From: Halobacteriales archaeon QS_9_70_65
Lineage (GTDB): Archaea; Halobacteriota; Halobacteria; Halobacteriales; Haloarculaceae
Length of the DNA stretch: 17,556 bases
Assembly: GCA_003023535.1 (NCBI GenBank)
Contig: PXSC01000061.1
Coordinates: forward strand, 1-17,556
Direction of reading: 5' to 3'
Under the pieces are notes generated by a model. It did not search any database. It was not told the DNA's origin and saw only the letters and a list, made by a program, of their open reading frames with translations. Position numbers and translations under genes: made by a program. Positions 4,668 through 12,187 of the stretch are shown here, piece after piece (position 1 is the first letter of the stretch; each line of letters opens with the position of its first letter).

Positions 4668-6512
4668 ATGTCCAATTCCACCCAGGTGACACGACTGTTC
4701 GGAGGCCCCGGCAGCGGGAAGACGACGGCGCTGCTGGACCGGGTCGACGAGATGCTCGACGAGGGCGTCGATATCGACGATATCCTGGTCGTCTCCTACA
4801 CCCGGGCGGCCGCCACCGAGGTCCGCGAGCGGCTCTCCGAGCGGCTCGACCGGAGCCCGAAGTCGCTCCGCGGCAACGTCTGTACGATGCACGCCAAGGC
4901 ATACGAGCTGCTGAACCTCTCGCGGGGCGACGTCGTCGGCGAGAACGACAAGGAGGCCTTCTGCGAGGAGTACGGCGTCGAGTTCGAGGACGAGTACAGC
5001 TCCTCGCGGCGGCGGTCGGCGCGGTCGACGACGCTGGGCAACAAGATCATCGCCACTTCCCAGTGGCTCCAACGGACCGAACGCGACGTCGCCGAGTGGT
5101 ACCAGGTCCCCTTCAAGTGGGACGACGACGAGGTCCGGCTGCCGCCGGAGATCGACGACGAGGCACAGACGGGCAACAAGTACACCCCGACGTGGCCCTC
5201 CTCCGACGACCGAGTCGACATCCCCGAGGTCATCCGGGCGTGGCGGGCCTACAAGGGCGAACACGGGATCGTCGGCTTCGCGGACATGCTCGAGCGGGTC
5301 AAACAGCGGTCGCTCGTCCCCGGCGTCGATCACGTCGTCATCGACGAGTTCCAGGACATCACCACGCTGCAGTACGCCGTCTACGACGAGTGGAAGCCCC
5401 ACATCGACGCCGTCCTCATCGCCGGCGACGACGACCAGGTCGTCTACGCCTGGCAGGGCGCCGACCCCAACCTCCTGCTCGACGAGGGCGTCGACGACGA
5501 CGTCGTGCTGCCGAACTCCTACCGGCTGCCGTCCCGCATCCTCAACGTCGTCAACACCCAGATCGACCACATCGACAAGCGTCAGGACAAAGACCTCAAG
5601 CCGCGCAAGCAGGGCGGCTCCGTCGAGGCCGTCCGCAACCCCTCGATGCTCGATTTGGTACGGAACGTCCGCGGCACCCTCGAAGAGGACGAAGACGGCA
5701 CCGTCATGTGTCTGTTCCGGGCCCGTTACCAGATGTTCCAGTTCATGGACGAGTTCATCGACGAGGGCATCCCCTTCAAGGCGCTGACCGACCAGCGGAT
5801 GTGGACCGATCGGCTGCAGGGGTACGTCGACGCAATCGAGGCCGTCGACCGGGGCGAGTCGATCGACGGCCTGCAGGCCCGCCGGCTCGGCGAGATGCTC
5901 GCCGACAGCGCCTTCGGCACCGGCGAGCGCGACGACTACTTCGACGCTCTCGACGACCGACAGGAGGCCGCGGGCGTCGACGACCTCACCGAGATGGAGC
6001 TGCCGGCCGACTTCGTCGACGACCACGCCCCCTTCGCGCCCGGCCCCGCGTCGGCGTCGGACATGCTGACGAAGGTGTCGAACTTCCAGGAGCGGTCCGT
6101 CGAGGCGTACTTCGGCGGCGACTACCGCGGGATGGACCCCTCGCGGCTCCGGCTCGGCACCATCCACTCCGCGAAGGGCCGGGAGGCCGACCACGTGTTC
6201 GTCGCGACGGATCTCACCGAGAAGGTCGTCGAGCAGATGGCCGCCTCCGTCGACGACCCCACCGAGGTGGCGGGCGTCACCGAGTTCACCAAGCACTCCG
6301 ACCCCGTGCCGACGCTGACCGACAACGAGCGGCGGGTGTTCTACGTCGGCATGTCGCGGGCCCGCGAACGGCTCGTCCTGCTGGAGAACCTCGTCGACGG
6401 CGCGCCGACGCTGCCGGCGGACGTACTGCTGCACGACGAGCCGGTCGAGGAGTCACTGGAGCAGGTGCTCGAGCAGGCCCAGCAGACCGGCGCCGAACTG
6501 ACCGCCGACTGA
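4668..6512 (+). CDS. UvrD/Rep-type superfamily 1A DNA helicase
   Basis: 614 aa, intact. All SF1A motifs are visible: Walker A FGGPGSGKTT (residues 11-20), motif Ia VVSYTRAAATEVRERL (41-56), Walker B VVIDEFQD (223-230), motif III IAGDDDQVVYAWQGADP (251-267), motif IV LPNSYRLPSRIL (281-292), motif V LRLGTIHSAKGREADHVFVA (494-513) and motif VI ERRVFYVGMSRARERL (554-569). It uses ATP to translocate 3'-to-5' on single-stranded DNA and would act in repair or replication-fork processing in the cytoplasm. It is somewhat shorter than bacterial UvrD (about 720 aa), a size usual for haloarchaeal members. The start at 4668 was chosen over an upstream in-frame ATG (4362) because the extra 102 codons are low-complexity and overlap the zinc-finger gene, and because of the promoter at 4637-4643. 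The name uvrD is possible but the subfamily is not certain. Confidence 0.93.
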   Translation: MSNSTQVTRLFGGPGSGKTTALLDRVDEMLDEGVDIDDILVVSYTRAAATEVRERLSERLDRSPKSLRGNVCTMHAKAYELLNLSRGDVVGENDKEAFCEEYGVEFEDEYSSSRRRSARSTTLGNKIIATSQWLQRTERDVAEWYQVPFKWDDDEVRLPPEIDDEAQTGNKYTPTWPSSDDRVDIPEVIRAWRAYKGEHGIVGFADMLERVKQRSLVPGVDHVVIDEFQDITTLQYAVYDEWKPHIDAVLIAGDDDQVVYAWQGADPNLLLDEGVDDDVVLPNSYRLPSRILNVVNTQIDHIDKRQDKDLKPRKQGGSVEAVRNPSMLDLVRNVRGTLEEDEDGTVMCLFRARYQMFQFMDEFIDEGIPFKALTDQRMWTDRLQGYVDAIEAVDRGESIDGLQARRLGEMLADSAFGTGERDDYFDALDDRQEAAGVDDLTEMELPADFVDDHAPFAPGPASASDMLTKVSNFQERSVEAYFGGDYRGMDPSRLRLGTIHSAKGREADHVFVATDLTEKVVEQMAASVDDPTEVAGVTEFTKHSDPVPTLTDNERRVFYVGMSRARERLVLLENLVDGAPTLPADVLLHDEPVEESLEQVLEQAQQTGAELTAD

Positions 6513-6543
6513 CCGGGGACCCGCCGTCGGCGGACTTCTCCGG

Positions 6544-6747
6544 TCACTTGAGTCGACCGACGATCCGGTCGGTCACCCGCGCGTAGATGTACTCGCTGAC
6601 CGCGACGAATCCGACGGCCATCCCGAAGAAGGCCGCTCCGAGCGGCAATCGGCCGTCCAGGACGGTGGAGACGCCGACCAGCGCCACCGGCACCGCTATC
6701 ACGAGCGTCGTCAGCAACCACAGCGAGCGGACGATACCGAGCGCCAT
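6544..6747 (-). CDS. Small two-helix membrane protein
   Basis: 67 aa. Two hydrophobic segments, SLWLLTTLVIAVPVALVGVS (residues 8-27) and LPLGAAFFGMAVGFVAVSEY (34-53), are joined by a short loop (TVLDGR) and followed by a basic tail IYARVTDRIVGRLK. No family is recognised beyond small conserved haloarchaeal membrane proteins. It is the second gene of a pair; its ATG follows the stop of the upstream 79-aa membrane protein by 3 bases, so they are co-transcribed and may interact. It converges with the helicase, whose stop is 31 bases away. Confidence 0.65.
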   Translation of the reverse strand: MALGIVRSLWLLTTLVIAVPVALVGVSTVLDGRLPLGAAFFGMAVGFVAVSEYIYARVTDRIVGRLK

Positions 6748-6750
6748 CGC

Positions 6751-6990
6751 TCACTCGCTCTCCGGGTCGGCGTCGTCGCCGTCCGACTGAAGCCAGTCGA
6801 GGGCCCGCCCGCCGACGACGTCGACCGGGTCCGGTCGGTAGAGCACCCCGACGACGAGGCCGGCCGCGACGGCCAGAAAGCCGACGCCGGCCGCCGTCCG
6901 CCCGCCGACGAGGAACTCCACGCCGAGCAGCCCGACCGGCGCCGCCAGCGCCGCGGCCCCGAACAGCGCCACCGTGTCGAGGACGTTCAT
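6751..6990 (-). CDS. Small membrane protein, first of a two-gene operon
   Basis: 79 aa. It has an N-terminal hydrophobic segment LFGAAALAAPVGLLGVEFLV (9-28), a second one AGVGFLAVAAGLVVGVLY (34-51), then PDPVDVVGGRALDWLQ and an acidic tail SDGDDADPESE. It resembles its downstream neighbour in length and topology: two helices, with a short cytoplasmic tail predicted. It looks like one of the unnamed haloarchaeal DUF proteins found beside riboflavin synthase; the function is unknown. The gene is transcribed divergently from riboflavin synthase, with 86 bases between the starts. Confidence 0.65.
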   Translation of the reverse strand: MNVLDTVALFGAAALAAPVGLLGVEFLVGGRTAAGVGFLAVAAGLVVGVLYRPDPVDVVGGRALDWLQSDGDDADPESE

Positions 6991-7076
6991 ACGCGACGGT
7001 ACGCGTCGAGGCGCAAAAGCCCGCCGCCTGCGACCGGCGACGACAGCCTTTCGACCCTCGCGGCCGTACCGTCGGT

Positions 7077-7733
7077 ATGTTCACCGGCATCGTCGAGGAG
7101 ACCGGCGAGGTGACGTTCGTCGAGGACGGCCCCGAGGGCCGGCGGTTCGGGGTGTCGGCGTCGTTCTGCGACGAACTCGAGCACGGCCAAAGCGTCGCGA
7201 TCAGCGGCGCCTGTCTCACCGTCGAGGGCGTCACGACCGACGGCGACGGCGAGTTCGAACTGTTCTGCTCGGAGGAGACCCTCAAGCGGACCTACCTCGG
7301 GAGCCTCGAGCCGGGCGACGCGGTCAACCTCGAGCGGGCGCTGCCGGCCGACGGCCGCTTCGACGGCCACTTCGTGCAAGGCCACGTCGACGGCGTCGCC
7401 GAGGTGACCGAAATCGAGCAGGTGGGGGGCGGTCCCGCGAGCGGAGCGAGTGGGACCTCGTCGGGGGAGGGCGGCGAGCCCGACGGCGACTGGACGTTCG
7501 GCTTCTCGCTACCCGACGACCTCGCCCCGTACGTCGTCGAGAAGGGATCGATCGACGTCGACGGGATCTCGCTGACCGTCGCGGAGCTGCGCGAGGGATC
7601 GTTTTCGACCGCCATCATCCCGGCGACGTACGACCTGACGACGCTGTCGGCGAAGGCGGTCGGCGACCCGGTCCATCTCGAGGTCGACGTCGTCGCCAAG
7701 TACGTCGAGAGCCTCACCGAGGGCTACCGGTAG
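7077..7733 (+). CDS. ribE: Riboflavin synthase, alpha-chain type
   Basis: 218 aa, slightly longer than the usual 200 or so. The start MFTGIVEETGEV is the hallmark N-terminus, followed by SVAISGACLTVEGV (39-52), LKRTYLGSLEPGDAVNLERA (69-88), FDGHFVQGHVDGVAEV (95-110) and the second lumazine-binding repeat SIDVDGISLTVAEL. It dismutates two 6,7-dimethyl-8-ribityllumazine molecules into riboflavin, the last step of vitamin B2 synthesis, as a cytoplasmic trimer. The extra length is a Gly/Ser/Pro-rich insertion at about residues 117-138, encoded by a palindromic GC-rich repeat (7431-7457), lying at the junction before the second-domain strand WTFGFSL. It preserves the frame. No FMN riboswitch is seen upstream. 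The symbol ribE (also called ribC in some species) follows common usage. Confidence 0.93.
   Translation: MFTGIVEETGEVTFVEDGPEGRRFGVSASFCDELEHGQSVAISGACLTVEGVTTDGDGEFELFCSEETLKRTYLGSLEPGDAVNLERALPADGRFDGHFVQGHVDGVAEVTEIEQVGGGPASGASGTSSGEGGEPDGDWTFGFSLPDDLAPYVVEKGSIDVDGISLTVAELREGSFSTAIIPATYDLTTLSAKAVGDPVHLEVDVVAKYVESLTEGYR
7431..7457. repeat. Palindromic repeat inserted in frame in riboflavin synthase
   Basis: GGTCCC (7431-7436) and GGGACC (7452-7457) are perfect inverted arms around GCGAGCGGAGCGAGT. The core (GAGCGGAGCGAG) recurs, with small changes, in the 8837-8907 hairpin and in the uvrA linker (16433-16500). The coding frame is kept and the encoded residues form a flexible Gly/Ser linker. 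Confidence 0.55.
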
Positions 7734-8694
7734 CTACGCGTCGGCGTCGAACTCCGTCAGCTCCGGCTCCAACTCCCCCGGGTCGGCGTCGTCGTGGGCC
7801 CGCTCGTATGCCCGGCGGTAGCGCTGGAGCTTCCGGTAGAGGATGGCGAAGAACAGTCCGGCGTAGACGACGACGAAGCCGAAGAAGACGACCAGCGCCG
7901 GCACCCCCGGGACGACGAGCTCGACCAGCCCCGGCACGATGCCGGCCAGCGTGTTGTAGGTGGCGTGGATGAACGCGGCGATGATGATGCCCTTGATGAT
8001 GATCGGGACGGCGTTCTCGCGGTTGAACTTCGCGAGGCCGAGGTAGTAGCCGGCGAAGGCGGAGTAGATGACGTGGCCGGGACCGGCGAGGCTGCGGACG
8101 GCCGTGATCTGGCCGCCGTCGTCGACCGTCTCGGAGAACTGCGCGACGACGTCGATCGTCGCGGCCGTGATGAGGGCGCCGGAACCCTGGAGGTTCTGGG
8201 TGATGTAGAGGACGTTTTCGATGGTCGCGAAGCCGAGGCCGGCGACGGCGCCGTACACCGCGCCGTCGACGACCGAGTCGAAGCGGTCGTCCCGGTAGGC
8301 GTACAGCCGCACCGCGAGCATCTTGACGAACTCCTCGCCGGGGCCGACGACGAGGTAGAAAAAGAGGATAACGCCGACCGGGCCCAGCGTCTGGAGAGCC
8401 CCGAGGCGACCGTTGACGACGGCGGCGAAGCCGGCAAACAAAATCGCGAGGACGAACGTCGCCCCGAGAAGCGTCGGCGGCTCCTTCGTCGTGACGTCGG
8501 TCCGGTAGACGTACAGCCCCGACGCCGCCGGCCAGGATCGCCAGGAAGATGACGAACCCGAGCACGTAGACGGCCCACCGGCCGCGCCGGTGGACGGTCA
8601 CCGCGAGCCTGTCCAGCGCCGTCCGGGGCTCCCAGGCGGCGACGTCGTAGAGGTCCTCCGAGTCGTCCGCACGGGCCTCGACCGGGTCTTCCAT
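7734..8694 (-). pseudogene. PrsW-family intramembrane metalloprotease, frameshifted
   Basis: Two frames together make a complete protein of about 319 aa. The first frame (from ATG 8694) gives MEDPVEARADDSEDLYDVAA, then a basic stretch and a membrane helix VYVLGFVIFLAILAGGVG. At a run of four C bases (8517-8520; G on the coding strand) one extra base shifts the frame, which then continues LYVYRTDVTTKEPPTLLGAT and on through the catalytic part. That part holds GPGEEFVKMLAV (the EExxK motif), GLGFATIENVLYI (xxxEN), AGPGHVIYSAFAGYYLG and FIHATYN, typical PrsW/CAAX-like metal-binding motifs in membrane helices, with an acidic C-terminus. PrsW proteins cleave membrane-anchored substrates such as anti-sigma factors in bacteria; the archaeal substrate is unknown. 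A sequencing error in a short homopolymer is as likely as true inactivation. It converges with riboflavin synthase (stops adjacent). Confidence 0.82.
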
Positions 8695-8836
8695 ACCGAC
8701 ACCTGCGGCGGTGGGATCCTAACGGTTTTGTTGCCGGCACAGGTTGGTTCACATAAGGCCGGGTAATCGCCCAATTTCGACTGGCGCGTCACCGACCTCT
8801 TAGCGGATCGAACGGACGAGACACGCCGGCGTTCGT

Positions 8837-8907
8837 GCGGTTGCTCCACCGGCGCCATCCGAGCTGCGAGGCGTCGAGCGAAGCGAGGATAGCGGTGGAG
8901 CGACCGC
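8837..8907. repeat. 71-base hairpin element in the PrsW/DUF intergenic region
   Basis: The arms GCGGTTGCTCCACC (8837-8850) and GGTGGAGCGACCGC (8894-8907) pair over 14 bases with one G-T wobble. Inside, after a 3-base bulge, GCCATCC (8854-8860) pairs with GGATAGC (8887-8893) with one mismatch. The loop carries GTCGAGCGAAGCGAGG, related to the repeats in riboflavin synthase and uvrA. It could be a REP-like interspersed palindrome or a structured transcript. The rest of the 330-base gap (8695-9024) holds the PrsW upstream region and an AT-rich patch near 8948-8965; no gene is seen. Confidence 0.6.
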
Positions 8908-9024
8908 CAGCGAGCCAAGGGCGTTTGAGGCCACCCTCGACGGCATCGAATAGTATCCGCCTATCCGGACACCACCCCGACGACGAGCCGGGACGCTTTC
9001 GGTCTCCCGTCCCGAACGCCGGAT

Positions 9025-9399
9025 ATGCACTTCGACCAGCGGACACAGCGGGCCCTCCGGGAGTTCGGCCTCTCGACGGCCGAGATCCGGGAGCTGTCGA
9101 CGGCCGTCGTTGAGGCGACCGCCGAGGCCGCCGCCGACATCGAGGCGTTCTTCGAGGGCCGCGACGTCGTCTACTCCGACATGGAGAAGGCCCACTCAGC
9201 CGCCGAGTTCCCCGAACACGACCTGGCGTACGTCGACCTCTACACCCACGGCGCCGACCTCCGGGGGTACGTGCGGTTCGACGGCTGGGGCGTCCCCGTC
9301 GAGGGCGGCCGCGTGCTCGGCGACGGCGTCGTCGAGCTGACGCTCGGGCCGACCGTCGACGGCCGCGTCCGGTTCGCCGCCGACCGCGAACGTCTATGA
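9025..9399 (+). CDS. Conserved haloarchaeal hypothetical protein upstream of the FAU-1-like gene
   Basis: 124 aa. MHFDQRTQRALREFGLSTAE starts a helical N-terminal part continuing VVEATAEAAADIEAFFEGRD. It is followed by VVYSDMEKAHSAAEFPEHDL and a beta-rich half (AYVDLYTHGADLRGYVRFDG, then VVELTLGPTVDGRVRFAADR). There is no signal peptide and no catalytic motif is recognisable. It resembles a haloarchaeal DUF protein usually found next to the DUF402/FAU-1 ribonuclease. Its TGA overlaps the next ATG (ATGA at 9396-9399), so the two are coupled, suggesting a shared role in RNA metabolism. The ATG at 9025 is the natural start; it follows the hairpin element by about 120 bases. Confidence 0.72.
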   Translation: MHFDQRTQRALREFGLSTAEIRELSTAVVEATAEAAADIEAFFEGRDVVYSDMEKAHSAAEFPEHDLAYVDLYTHGADLRGYVRFDGWGVPVEGGRVLGDGVVELTLGPTVDGRVRFAADRERL

Positions 9400-10689
9400 A
9401 CGTCCGCGTTCGCGGCATCTACACGCGCGACCGTCCGGACGACCGACGACCGCCAGGGCGTCGGCGTCGCCGGCGACCCCGAAGCGGTCGCGGCGCTGCG
9501 GGAGCGGCTCCGGGCGGTCGGCCGCGACGCCTTCGCCTGGTCGAACCCCGCCCCCCCCGGGGCGGTGTTCCGCGGCGTCGTCGCCGAGACGCTCGGCTCC
9601 GGCGCCGTCGTCGACCTCGCCGTCGACGGCGACGCAATCGAGGGCTTTCTCCCGTACGACCGCGTCGACGGTTACGTCGAGACCGGCGACGACTACCGGC
9701 TCCAGGTGGCGACGCCGGCGCCGCCGTGGCGGGACGCCCGGCCGTCGCTGGCGACCGACCTGCAGGCGCCGGGCGGGCTGGTCGAGCTCCGCCGCGGCGA
9801 CGGCGGGCGCCGCGACGAGACGGCCCGGATGGCGGAGCTACTTCCAGTCGACCCCCCCGAGGGGTGGACGCCGCGGTGGTCGCCGGCCGCCGGCGACGCC
9901 TCCCTGGACGCGATGGCGGCGGGGCTGGAGCGGGCGAGCGACCGCGCCGAAACCATCGAGTCGGCGGTCGCGGCCGCCGACGGCGACGGTGACGGCGAGC
10001 CGGGCCGAATCGCCGCGCCGCAGGCCGGCGCCTGGGTGTGGTTCGGCCGGGAGTCCCGCTTCGAGCTCGACGACGTGCGCCGGCGGGTGGCGGCGACGAT
10101 GCCCGGCCACCACCGGACGAAGGCCGCCGACGACGACGCCAGTGCGGCCGTCGACCTCGTCGAAGCCGTCTGCGGCGATTCCGGCGACGAGTTCCCCTTC
10201 GCGGCCGTCGCCGACCAGTTCGGCCCCCGCGAGGGCGGGACCCTCGCCATCGGCCACGGTAAGCCCGACGGCCGGGGGATCGTCCTCGGGCGGGGGGAGG
10301 TGGTCGAGCGGGACGACGACGACCGCTCGGTCACCGTCGAGCGGGAGATGACCGCCGGCGGCACCTACGACGCCCTCGGCGTCGAGCGGCGGGCCGGCGA
10401 CGTCGCCCGGACGACGCTCGTCGAGGGACGGTGGTGGTACCCGACGGTCTACCGGGGCGACGACGGCACGCGCCGCGGCACCTACGTCAACGTCTGCACG
10501 CCGGTGGAGCTGTTCCCCGACGCCGCGCGGTACGTCGACCTGCACGTCGACGTGGTGAAGGCGCCCGACGGCGAGGTCCGGCGGGTCGACGACGACGAGC
10601 TCGAGGCGGCCGTCGCCGCCGGCCACGTCGCCGAGCCGCTCGCTGACCGCGCCCGCGAGGTCGCTGCCTCCATCGAGAAGGCCCTGTAG
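9396..10689 (+). pseudogene. FAU-1-like ribonuclease (RNase E/G-type, DUF402), N-terminus broken
   Basis: The ATG at 9396 gives MNVRVRGIYT, the conserved start of archaeal FAU-1-like proteins, but after about 10-12 codons that frame becomes Arg/Pro nonsense. The rest of the protein is open in another frame: from about 9420 VRTTDDRQGVGVAGDP, then GAVFRGVVAETLGSGAVVDL (S1-like, RNase E/G N-domain) and AGAWVWFGRESRFELDDVRR. It continues AVADQFGPREGGTLAIGHGK and the DUF402 domain with YVNVCTPVELFPDAARYVDL and HVDVVKAPDGEVRRVDDDEL, ending at TAG 10687-10689. Family members have more residues between RGIYT and the TDDRQGVG segment, so an internal deletion of some dozens of codons plus a frame change is likely. 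FAU-1 binds AU-rich RNA and is implicated in rRNA maturation. The first start in the main frame is GTG 9565, which would lose part of the S1-like domain. Confidence 0.75.
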
Positions 10690-10784
10690 CGGCGCCCGGG
10701 GTGCGGGACACCGCCCCGCCGGGATATCGGCTCACCGGGACGTCGACCGGTGCCGACTTGTCCGCCCGCCGCCTGTCGCCGGAC

Positions 10785-11423
10785 GTGAACCTCGATACGT
10801 ATCTCGTGACCGGCGCCGAGCACTCGCCCGGTCGCTCGACGGTCGACGTCGTCGAGGCGGCCGTCGCCGGCGGCGTCGACGTCGTCCAGCTGCGGGAGAA
10901 GCCGGCGAGCGCGCGCGACCGGTACCGCCTCGGCCGGGAGCTGCGGGAGCTGACGCGGGCGGCGGACGTGACCTTCCTCGTCAACGACCGGGTCGACATC
11001 GCGGCGGCGGTCGACGCCGACGGCGTCCACCTCGGCGACGACGACCTCCCGGTGTCCGTCGCCCGCGAGCAGCTGGGCGACGACGCCGTCGTCGGCCGGT
11101 CGGTCTCGACGCCGGCCGGCGCCCGCGAGGCCGCAGCCGCCGGCGCCGACTACCTCGGCGTCGGCGCGGTGTACGCGACCTCCTCGAAGGACACCGACCC
11201 GGAAGGCACCGAGATCGGCCTCGAACGGCTCCGGGCGATCGACCGGGCCGTCGACGTCCCGTTCGTCGGCATCGGCGGCGTGACCGTCGACGACGCCGCC
11301 GACGTGGTCGCGGCGGGCGCCGACGGCGTGGCGGTCATCTCGGCGATCACGGCCGCCGACGACCCCGAGGCGGCGACGGCGGCGCTGGCCGAGGCGGTCG
11401 CCGACGGCCGCCGCCGGCGATGA
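10785..11423 (+). CDS. thiE: Thiamine-phosphate synthase
   Basis: 212 aa from GTG 10785 (MNLDTYLVTGAEHSPGRST), the start used by homologues; upstream in-frame GTG 10701 would add 28 unrelated residues. TIM-barrel motifs are in order: VDVVQLREKPASARD (31-45, pyrophosphate/HMP-binding QLREK), FLVNDRVDIAAAVDADGVHL, GRSVSTPAGAREAAAAGADY, LGVGAVYATSSKDTDPEGTE, and VPFVGIGGVTVDDAADVVAA with DGVAVISAI at the phosphate-binding end. It joins HMP-pyrophosphate and thiazole phosphate to give thiamine monophosphate. It is the size of stand-alone ThiE (no ThiD/ThiN fusion). Its stop overlaps the ATG of the next gene (ATGA, 11420-11423). No TPP riboswitch is visible upstream. Confidence 0.93.
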   Translation: MNLDTYLVTGAEHSPGRSTVDVVEAAVAGGVDVVQLREKPASARDRYRLGRELRELTRAADVTFLVNDRVDIAAAVDADGVHLGDDDLPVSVAREQLGDDAVVGRSVSTPAGAREAAAAGADYLGVGAVYATSSKDTDPEGTEIGLERLRAIDRAVDVPFVGIGGVTVDDAADVVAAGADGVAVISAITAADDPEAATAALAEAVADGRRRR

Positions 11424-12166
11424 CCGACGAGTTCGCCGGCCGGGTCGCGCTCGTGACGGGCGCCAGCTCCGGCATCGGCGCCGCGACGGCCCGTCGGTTC
11501 GCCGCCGAGGGCGCGGACGTGGTGCTGGCGGCCCGCACCGAGACGGCGCTGTCGACGGTGGCGGCGGAGTGCCGCGAGGCCGGCGTCGAGGCGCTTTCGG
11601 TGTCGACGGACGTGACCGACGCGGCGGCCGTCGAGGCGCTCGTCGCGGCGACGACCGACCGGTTCGGCCGGCTGGACGTCGCCGTGGCCAGTGCCGGTAT
11701 CGGCGAGGCCCGCGACGTGCCGATTCCGGAGCTACCGCTGGAGCAGTTCGAGCGGGTCACCGAGACGAACGTCCACGGCGCCTTCCACACGACCCGGGCG
11801 GTGCTGCCGGCGCTGCGGGCCTCGGCGGGCGCGCTCGTCTTCGTCGGCAGCTTCAAGGGCCGGTACCCGAGCACGTCGACGCCGGTGTACGCGGCCTCGA
11901 AGTGGTGGCTGCGCGGCTTCGCGAGAAGCGTCGCCGGCCGGGTCGGCCCGGACGGCGTCGGCGTCACCGTCGTCAACCCCTCGGGCGTGACGACGCCGTT
12001 CGGCTCGGAGTTCCGCGAGAAACCCAACGAGACCGCCCTTAACGAGGAGACGACGCTGGACGCGGCGGACGTCGCCGACGCCGTCGTCTACGCCGCCGGC
12101 CGGGACGCGCCGGCGACGGTGACGGAGCTGAACCTCGACCGCCGGGACGTCCTCGCGCGGTTCTGA
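11420..12166 (+). CDS. Short-chain dehydrogenase/reductase (SDR)
   Basis: 248 aa, classical SDR length. The cofactor motif TGASSGIG is at residues 13-20, VSTDVTDAAAVEALVA at 61-76, and the NAG-equivalent ASAGIG at 90-95, followed by Asn117 (TETNVHG). The catalytic set is Ser144 (VGS), Tyr157 and Lys161 (YAASK); VTVVNPSGVTTPF follows as the substrate/cofactor loop. It is an NAD(P)-dependent oxidoreductase, cytoplasmic; the substrate cannot be told. After the first strand, VVLAARTETAL has an Arg after AA, suggesting an NADP preference. It overlaps thiE by 4 bases, so the two are coupled, but a thiamine role for this SDR is not established. Confidence 0.9.
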   Translation: MTDEFAGRVALVTGASSGIGAATARRFAAEGADVVLAARTETALSTVAAECREAGVEALSVSTDVTDAAAVEALVAATTDRFGRLDVAVASAGIGEARDVPIPELPLEQFERVTETNVHGAFHTTRAVLPALRASAGALVFVGSFKGRYPSTSTPVYAASKWWLRGFARSVAGRVGPDGVGVTVVNPSGVTTPFGSEFREKPNETALNEETTLDAADVADAVVYAAGRDAPATVTELNLDRRDVLARF

Positions 12167-12187
12167 CGTCGGGGCGACGGAGACGGC

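Noticed and set aside
4059..6434. A 791-codon open frame antisense to the helicase
   Set aside because: Its composition mirrors the helicase codons, it shows no motifs, and only its last part (4132-4286) contains a real gene start, the truncated hydrolase. High GC leaves antisense frames open by chance.
7000..7076. FMN riboswitch before riboflavin synthase
   Set aside because: The 86-base divergent gap is too short and shows none of the conserved RFN element blocks.
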